Shown here piece by piece: positions 30,320 to 34,727 of a stretch of DNA of 34,727 nucleotides; the first letter of the stretch is position 1; each line of letters opens with the position of its first letter. Position numbers and translations under genes: made by a program. The stretch is from Kluyvera ascorbata ATCC 33433 (GTDB taxonomy: Bacteria > Pseudomonadota > Gammaproteobacteria > Enterobacterales > Enterobacteriaceae), in NCBI RefSeq assembly GCF_000735365.1, contig NZ_JMPL01000039.1, forward strand, positions 1 through 34,727. The letters are read 5' to 3'. Under the pieces are notes generated by a model. That model had not been told where the DNA came from. It ran no database searches and saw nothing but the letters and a program-made list of their open reading frames with translations.

Positions 30320-32863
30320 ATGAGCAAAGTCAGACTCGCAATTATCGGTAACGGCATGGTCGGCCACCGCTTTATCGAGGATCTTCTCGATAAGTCCGAC
30401 GCAAGCCAGTTCGATATCACCGTCTTCTGTGAAGAACCCCGCATCGCCTACGACCGCGTCCACCTATCCTCCTACTTCTCCCATCACACGGCAGAAGAGC
30501 TGTCGCTGGTGCGCGAAGGCTTCTACGAGAAGCACGGCGTGAAGGTACTGGTCGGCGAACGCGCCATCACCATCAACCGTAAAGAGAAGGTGATCCACTC
30601 CAGCGCGGGCCGTACCGTGTTTTACGACAAACTGATTATGGCAACCGGCTCCTACCCATGGATCCCGCCAATCAAAGGGTCTGAAACTCAGGACTGCTTC
30701 GTTTACCGTACGATTGAAGATCTGAACGCCATTGAAGCCTGTGCCCGCCGTAGCAAACGCGGTGCGGTGGTCGGCGGCGGCCTGCTTGGCCTCGAAGCAG
30801 CCGGCGCACTGAAAAACCTTGGCGTGGAAACCCACGTGATTGAATTCGCCCCAATGCTGATGGCTGAACAGCTCGATCAGATGGGCGGCGAACAGCTCAA
30901 GCGTAAAATTGAAAGCATGGGTGTGAAAGTTCACACCAGCAAAAACACCAAAGAGATTGTTCAGGAAGGCGAAAACGCCCGCAAAACTATGCGTTTTGCC
31001 GACGGTAGCCAGCTGGAAATCGACTTCATCGTCTTCTCTACCGGCATTCGCCCACGCGACAAACTGGCCACCCAGTGCGGCCTCGAAGTCGGCCAGCGCG
31101 GCGGTATCCTGATTAACGACAGCTGCCAGACCTCTGACCCGGATATCTACGCTATCGGCGAATGCGCCAGCTGGAAAAACCGCGTCTATGGCCTGGTCGC
31201 ACCGGGTTATAAAATGGCGCAGGTCGCCGTTGATCATATCCTGGGTACGCCAAACGCCTTCCAGGGCGCGGACATGAGCGCCAAGCTGAAGCTGCTGGGC
31301 GTAGACGTCGGTGGTATCGGCGATGCTCACGGCCATACGCCGGGCGCGCGCAGCTACGTCTACCTCGACGAAAGCAAAGAAGTCTACAAACGTCTGATCG
31401 TAAGCGAAGACAACAAAACCCTGCTCGGCGCGGTACTGGTCGGCGATACCAGCGACTACGGCAACCTGCTGCAGCTGGCGTTGAACGCTATCGAACTGCC
31501 GGAAAACCCGGATTCGCTGATTCTGCCAGCGCACGCCAGCAGCGGTAAACCGTCTATCGGCGTCGATAAGCTGCCTGACAGCGCGCAGATTTGCTCCTGC
31601 TTTGACGTCTCTAAAGGCGACCTGATTGCCGCTATCAACAAAGGCTGCCACACCGTTGCCGCGCTGAAAGCCGAAACCAAAGCCGGTACCGGCTGCGGCG
31701 GCTGTATTCCGCTGGTGACCCAGGTGCTGAACGCCGAGCTGGCGAAACAGGGTATCGAAGTCAACCACAGCCTGTGTGAACACTTCGCCTTTACTCGTCA
31801 GGAGCTGTATCACCTGATTCGCGTAGAAGGCATCAAAACCTTCGACGAGCTGCTGGCGAAATACGGTAAAGGTTACGGCTGTGAAGTCTGTAAGCCAACC
31901 GTCGGTTCCCTGCTGGCTTCCTGCTGGAATGAATACATCCTGAAGCCGCAGCACACGCCGCTGCAGGACACTAACGACAACTTCCTGGCGAACATTCAGA
32001 AAGACGGTACCTACTCGGTAATCCCACGTTCTGCGGGCGGTGAAATCACCCCGGAAGGCCTGGTTGCCGTCGGCCGTATCGCGCGTGAATTCAATCTGTA
32101 TACCAAAATCACCGGCTCCCAGCGTATCGGCCTGTTCGGTGCGCAGAAAGATGACCTGCCGGAAATCTGGCGCCAGCTGATTGAAGCAGGCTTCGAAACC
32201 GGTCATGCCTATGCCAAAGCGCTGCGTATGGCGAAAACCTGCGTAGGCAGCACCTGGTGTCGTTACGGCGTGGGCGACAGCGTAGGCTTCGGCGTTGAGC
32301 TGGAAAACCGCTACAAGGGCATTCGTACGCCGCACAAGATGAAATTTGGTGTATCAGGCTGTACCCGTGAATGTGCGGAAGCTCAGGGCAAAGACGTGGG
32401 TATCATTGCCACCGAGAAAGGCTGGAACCTGTACGTCTGCGGTAACGGCGGAATGAAGCCGCGCCACGCAGACCTGCTGGCCGCTGACCTCGACCGCGAT
32501 ACGCTGGTGAAATACCTCGACCGCTTCATGATGTTCTACATCCGCACCGCCGATAAACTGACGCGTACCGCGCCGTGGCTGGATAACCTGGAAGGCGGTA
32601 TCGACTACCTGCGTTCCGTTATCATCGACGACAAACTGGGGCTGAACCAGCATCTGGAAGAAGAGATCGCCCGCCTGCGCGAAGCGTTTGCCTGCGAATG
32701 GACCGAGACCGTAAACGACCCAGCCGCTCAGGTACGCTTCAAACACTTTATCAACAGCGAACAACGTGACCCGAACGTCCAGGTGGTTGCCGAGCGTGCC
32801 CAGCATCGCCCTGCTACGCCGTATGAACGTATTCCGGTCACTCTGGTGGAGGAAAACGCATGA
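30320..32863 (+). CDS. nirB: NADH-dependent nitrite reductase large subunit
   Basis: The cytoplasmic siroheme enzyme that reduces nitrite to ammonium with NADH. The 847-residue protein begins with a FAD/NAD reductase domain (IIGNGMVGHRF near residue 8, GGGLLGLEAAG near 153). It continues with BFD-like [2Fe-2S] segments (CSCFDVSKGD and GTGCGGCIP near 425-460). It ends with the sulfite/nitrite reductase domain, whose [4Fe-4S]-siroheme ligands are CVGSTWC (C-x5-C) and CTREC (C-x3-C) near 640-685. The start has a GAGG ribosome binding site, and nirD overlaps its end by four bases. Confidence 0.97.
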   Translation: MSKVRLAIIGNGMVGHRFIEDLLDKSDASQFDITVFCEEPRIAYDRVHLSSYFSHHTAEELSLVREGFYEKHGVKVLVGERAITINRKEKVIHSSAGRTVFYDKLIMATGSYPWIPPIKGSETQDCFVYRTIEDLNAIEACARRSKRGAVVGGGLLGLEAAGALKNLGVETHVIEFAPMLMAEQLDQMGGEQLKRKIESMGVKVHTSKNTKEIVQEGENARKTMRFADGSQLEIDFIVFSTGIRPRDKLATQCGLEVGQRGGILINDSCQTSDPDIYAIGECASWKNRVYGLVAPGYKMAQVAVDHILGTPNAFQGADMSAKLKLLGVDVGGIGDAHGHTPGARSYVYLDESKEVYKRLIVSEDNKTLLGAVLVGDTSDYGNLLQLALNAIELPENPDSLILPAHASSGKPSIGVDKLPDSAQICSCFDVSKGDLIAAINKGCHTVAALKAETKAGTGCGGCIPLVTQVLNAELAKQGIEVNHSLCEHFAFTRQELYHLIRVEGIKTFDELLAKYGKGYGCEVCKPTVGSLLASCWNEYILKPQHTPLQDTNDNFLANIQKDGTYSVIPRSAGGEITPEGLVAVGRIAREFNLYTKITGSQRIGLFGAQKDDLPEIWRQLIEAGFETGHAYAKALRMAKTCVGSTWCRYGVGDSVGFGVELENRYKGIRTPHKMKFGVSGCTRECAEAQGKDVGIIATEKGWNLYVCGNGGMKPRHADLLAADLDRDTLVKYLDRFMMFYIRTADKLTRTAPWLDNLEGGIDYLRSVIIDDKLGLNQHLEEEIARLREAFACEWTETVNDPAAQVRFKHFINSEQRDPNVQVVAERAQHRPATPYERIPVTLVEENA

Positions 32864-33186
32864 GCCAGTGGGTAAATATCTGCAAAATTGACGCTATTCT
32901 GCCAGCAACAGGCGTCTGTGCGCTGCTGGGCAACCAGCAGGTCGCCGTGTTCCGTCCGTATGCCGACAACCAGGTCTTCGCCATCAGCAACATCGACCCG
33001 TTCTTTGAGTCGAGCGTGCTGTCGCGCGGACTGATTGCCGAACACCAGGGCGAACTGTGGGTGGCAAGCCCGCTGAAAAAACAGCGCTTCCGCCTGCGCG
33101 ACGGCCTGTGCATGGAGGACGAAAGCCACTCCATCCCGCATTATGAAGTTCGCGTTAAAGACGGCCAGGTGCAGCTGAAAGCCTGA
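32860..33186 (+). CDS. nirD: NADH-dependent nitrite reductase small subunit
   Basis: A 108-residue Rieske-like small subunit of nitrite reductase, starting MSQWVNICKIDAILPATGVC. It lacks the usual two Cys-His ligand pairs of a Rieske cluster, as is normal for enterobacterial NirD. GGAGG precedes its ATG, which overlaps the nirB stop. In E. coli nirC follows; here the next gene is cysG. Confidence 0.96.
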   Translation: MSQWVNICKIDAILPATGVCALLGNQQVAVFRPYADNQVFAISNIDPFFESSVLSRGLIAEHQGELWVASPLKKQRFRLRDGLCMEDESHSIPHYEVRVKDGQVQLKA

Positions 33187-33232
33187 TCGTTTTGGGCATA
33201 AGTAATACCAAAAACTTATGACCTTAAAGGGG

Positions 33233-33276
33233 TAACAGCGGGAAAATTCGTATATTCCATACGATGACTGCTGTTA
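33233..33276. repeat. Nested inverted repeats between nirD and cysG
   Basis: Outer arms TAACAGC (33233-33239) and GCTGTTA (33270-33276) enclose an inner perfect hairpin TCGTAT / ATACGA (33248-33253 and 33259-33264). It occupies the 143-base nirD-cysG gap where E. coli carries nirC. It has no T-run and may shape the transcript between nirBD and cysG or be part of a cysG control region. Confidence 0.5.
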
Positions 33277-33329
33277 TCCTTACCCGCATTATTCATCCCC
33301 CGCATTTATCTATTCCGTGAGGTTGCCCC

Positions 33330-34703
33330 TTGGATCACTTACCTATCTTTTGCCAACTGCGCGATCGTGACTGTTTGCTGGTCGGCGGCGGCGATGTCGC
33401 CGAGCGTAAAGCACGTTTGCTGCTGGACGCGGGCGCTCGTCTGACGGTAAACGCACGGGATTACGTTCCGCAGTTCCACGTCTGGGCCGAAGCGGGCATG
33501 TTGACGCTGGTGCAGGGGGATTTCCAACCCGCGCTGCTCGACCCATGCTGGCTGGCGATTGCCGCGACCGATGATGACGAAGTGAACCAGCAGGTCAGCG
33601 ACGCCGCCGAAACGCGACGTATTTTCTGCAACGTGGTCGACGCGCCCAAAGCGGCGAGCTTTATCATGCCGTCGATTATCGACCGCTCACCGCTGATGGT
33701 TGCCGTCTCCTCCGGCGGCACTTCCCCGGTGCTGGCACGCCTGCTGCGCGAGAAGCTGGAAGCGATGCTGCCGCAGCATCTTGGACAGGTTGCCGCTTAT
33801 GCCGGACAACTGCGCGCACGGGTGAAAAAACAGTTCGCCACGATGGGCGAGCGTCGTCGTTTCTGGGAAAAACTGTTTGAGAATGACCGCCTGGCGCAAT
33901 CGCTGGCCAATCAGGATCAACAGGCCATTGATGACACCACCGAACAACTGCTGAACGCACCGCTGGATCATCGTGGCGAAGTCGTACTGGTTGGCGCCGG
34001 TCCGGGTGATGCCGGTCTGCTGACGCTGAAAGGCCTACAGCAGATTCAACAGGCTGACGTGGTGGTTTACGACCGCCTGGTCTCCGACGACATTATGAAT
34101 CTGGTTCGCCGCGACGCAGACCGCGTGTTCGTGGGTAAGCGCGCAGGCTACCACTGCGTACCGCAGGAAGAGATTAACCAGATTCTGCTGCGCGAGGCCC
34201 AGCAGGGCAAGCGTGTGGTTCGCCTGAAAGGCGGTGACCCGTTTATCTTTGGCCGCGGCGGTGAAGAACTGGAAACCCTGTGCAACGCGGGCATTCCTTT
34301 CTCCGTCGTACCCGGCATTACCGCCGCCTCCGGCTGCTCTGCCTACTCAGGTATTCCACTGACCCACCGGGATTACGCCCAGAGCGTTCGCCTGGTCACC
34401 GGGCACCTGAAAACCGGCGGCGAGCTGGACTGGGATAACCTGGCGGCAGAGAAACAGACGCTGGTGTTTTATATGGGGCTAAATCAGGCCGCCACTATCC
34501 AGCAAAAGCTGATTGAACACGGTATGCAGGCTGATATGCCGGTGGCCATTGTCGAGAACGGCACCGCGATAAACCAGCGCGTGGTAGACGGAAAGCTGTC
34601 GCAACTTGGCGAACTGGCAGAGCAAATGGCGAGCCCGGCGCTGATTATCGTCGGCCGCGTGGTGGGGCTGCGTGGCAAGCTGAACTGGTTCTCGAATCAC
34701 TGA
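33330..34703 (+). CDS. cysG: Siroheme synthase (trifunctional)
   Basis: CysG makes siroheme from uroporphyrinogen III: the C-terminal half methylates, and the N-terminal half oxidises precorrin-2 with NAD and inserts iron. The 457-residue protein has a Rossmann-type [17 protein letters not shown] near residue 16 and [18 protein letters not shown] around Ser128. From about residue 216 follows the methyltransferase with [15 protein letters not shown] and [12 protein letters not shown]. Translation appears to start at a TTG (33330) after GAGGT, giving the E. coli-like N terminus [15 protein letters not shown]; no ATG fits. It supplies the cofactor for NirB upstream. The 24 bases after it hold nothing recognisable. 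Confidence 0.96.
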   Translation: MDHLPIFCQLRDRDCLLVGGGDVAERKARLLLDAGARLTVNARDYVPQFHVWAEAGMLTLVQGDFQPALLDPCWLAIAATDDDEVNQQVSDAAETRRIFCNVVDAPKAASFIMPSIIDRSPLMVAVSSGGTSPVLARLLREKLEAMLPQHLGQVAAYAGQLRARVKKQFATMGERRRFWEKLFENDRLAQSLANQDQQAIDDTTEQLLNAPLDHRGEVVLVGAGPGDAGLLTLKGLQQIQQADVVVYDRLVSDDIMNLVRRDADRVFVGKRAGYHCVPQEEINQILLREAQQGKRVVRLKGGDPFIFGRGGEELETLCNAGIPFSVVPGITAASGCSAYSGIPLTHRDYAQSVRLVTGHLKTGGELDWDNLAAEKQTLVFYMGLNQAATIQQKLIEHGMQADMPVAIVENGTAINQRVVDGKLSQLGELAEQMASPALIIVGRVVGLRGKLNWFSNH

Positions 34704-34727
34704 TGGTCACATCACAGATATAAAAAA

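Noticed and set aside
30464-32335. A 623-codon open frame on the minus strand opposite nirB
   Set aside because: It lies wholly antisense to a gene with every expected domain. Such frames arise from the codon bias of GC-rich enteric genes, and its translation shows no recognisable motif.

Overview
The window is a chromosomal segment of an enteric bacterium (Enterobacteriaceae, of the Klebsiella / Enterobacter / Citrobacter type; the genus cannot be fixed from this window alone). Most genes match Escherichia coli / Salmonella orthologues in sequence, length and order. CRP appears identical to the E. coli protein as I recall it, S7 is the 156-residue form, and enterobacterial REP/BIME repeats sit between converging genes.

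Layout. From 1 to 5.1 kb on the minus strand lies yheO-tusDCB followed by the str operon rpsL-rpsG-fusA; tufA should lie just off the left edge. From 5.2 to 7.2 kb are fkpA, slyX and slyD, which are peptidyl-prolyl isomerases and a small coiled-coil protein. From 7.3 to 9.9 kb is the potassium-efflux group kefG-kefB-yheV. At 10.06 kb begins the ABC-F gene yheS. From 12.0 to 20.05 kb lies a complete malonate decarboxylase locus, mdcABCDEFGH on the minus strand with its LysR regulator mdcR facing it. In E. coli K-12 yheS is followed directly by yheT, so this block splits that pair. From 20.3 to 22.5 kb are yheT-yheU-prkB. From 22.5 to 27.9 kb are yhfA, crp, yhfK, argD and pabA. From 28 to 34.7 kb are ppiA, tsgA, nirB-nirD and cysG.

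How the genes work together. The str operon supplies ribosomal proteins S12 and S7 and elongation factor G. TusBCD relays sulfur for tRNA 2-thiouridine. The mdc genes form one tightly overlapping operon. MdcA, C, D and E are the enzyme, MdcB and G make and attach the special CoA-like prosthetic group to Ser25 of MdcC, MdcH loads malonyl, MdcF imports malonate and MdcR senses it. The nirBD-cysG group pairs a siroheme nitrite reductase with the enzyme that makes siroheme, behind a textbook FNR plus NarL/NarP promoter.

Differences from the E. coli K-12 order are the mdc insertion, the absence of fic-yhfG between pabA and ppiA, and the absence of nirC between nirD and cysG. I found no mobile element, CRISPR array, tRNA or clearly new multi-gene system. 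The most interesting unexplained signals are regulatory: a composite control region for mdcA, an intercistronic hairpin before mdcF, a long structured leader before fkpA, and a hairpin that covers the yheO ribosome binding site.
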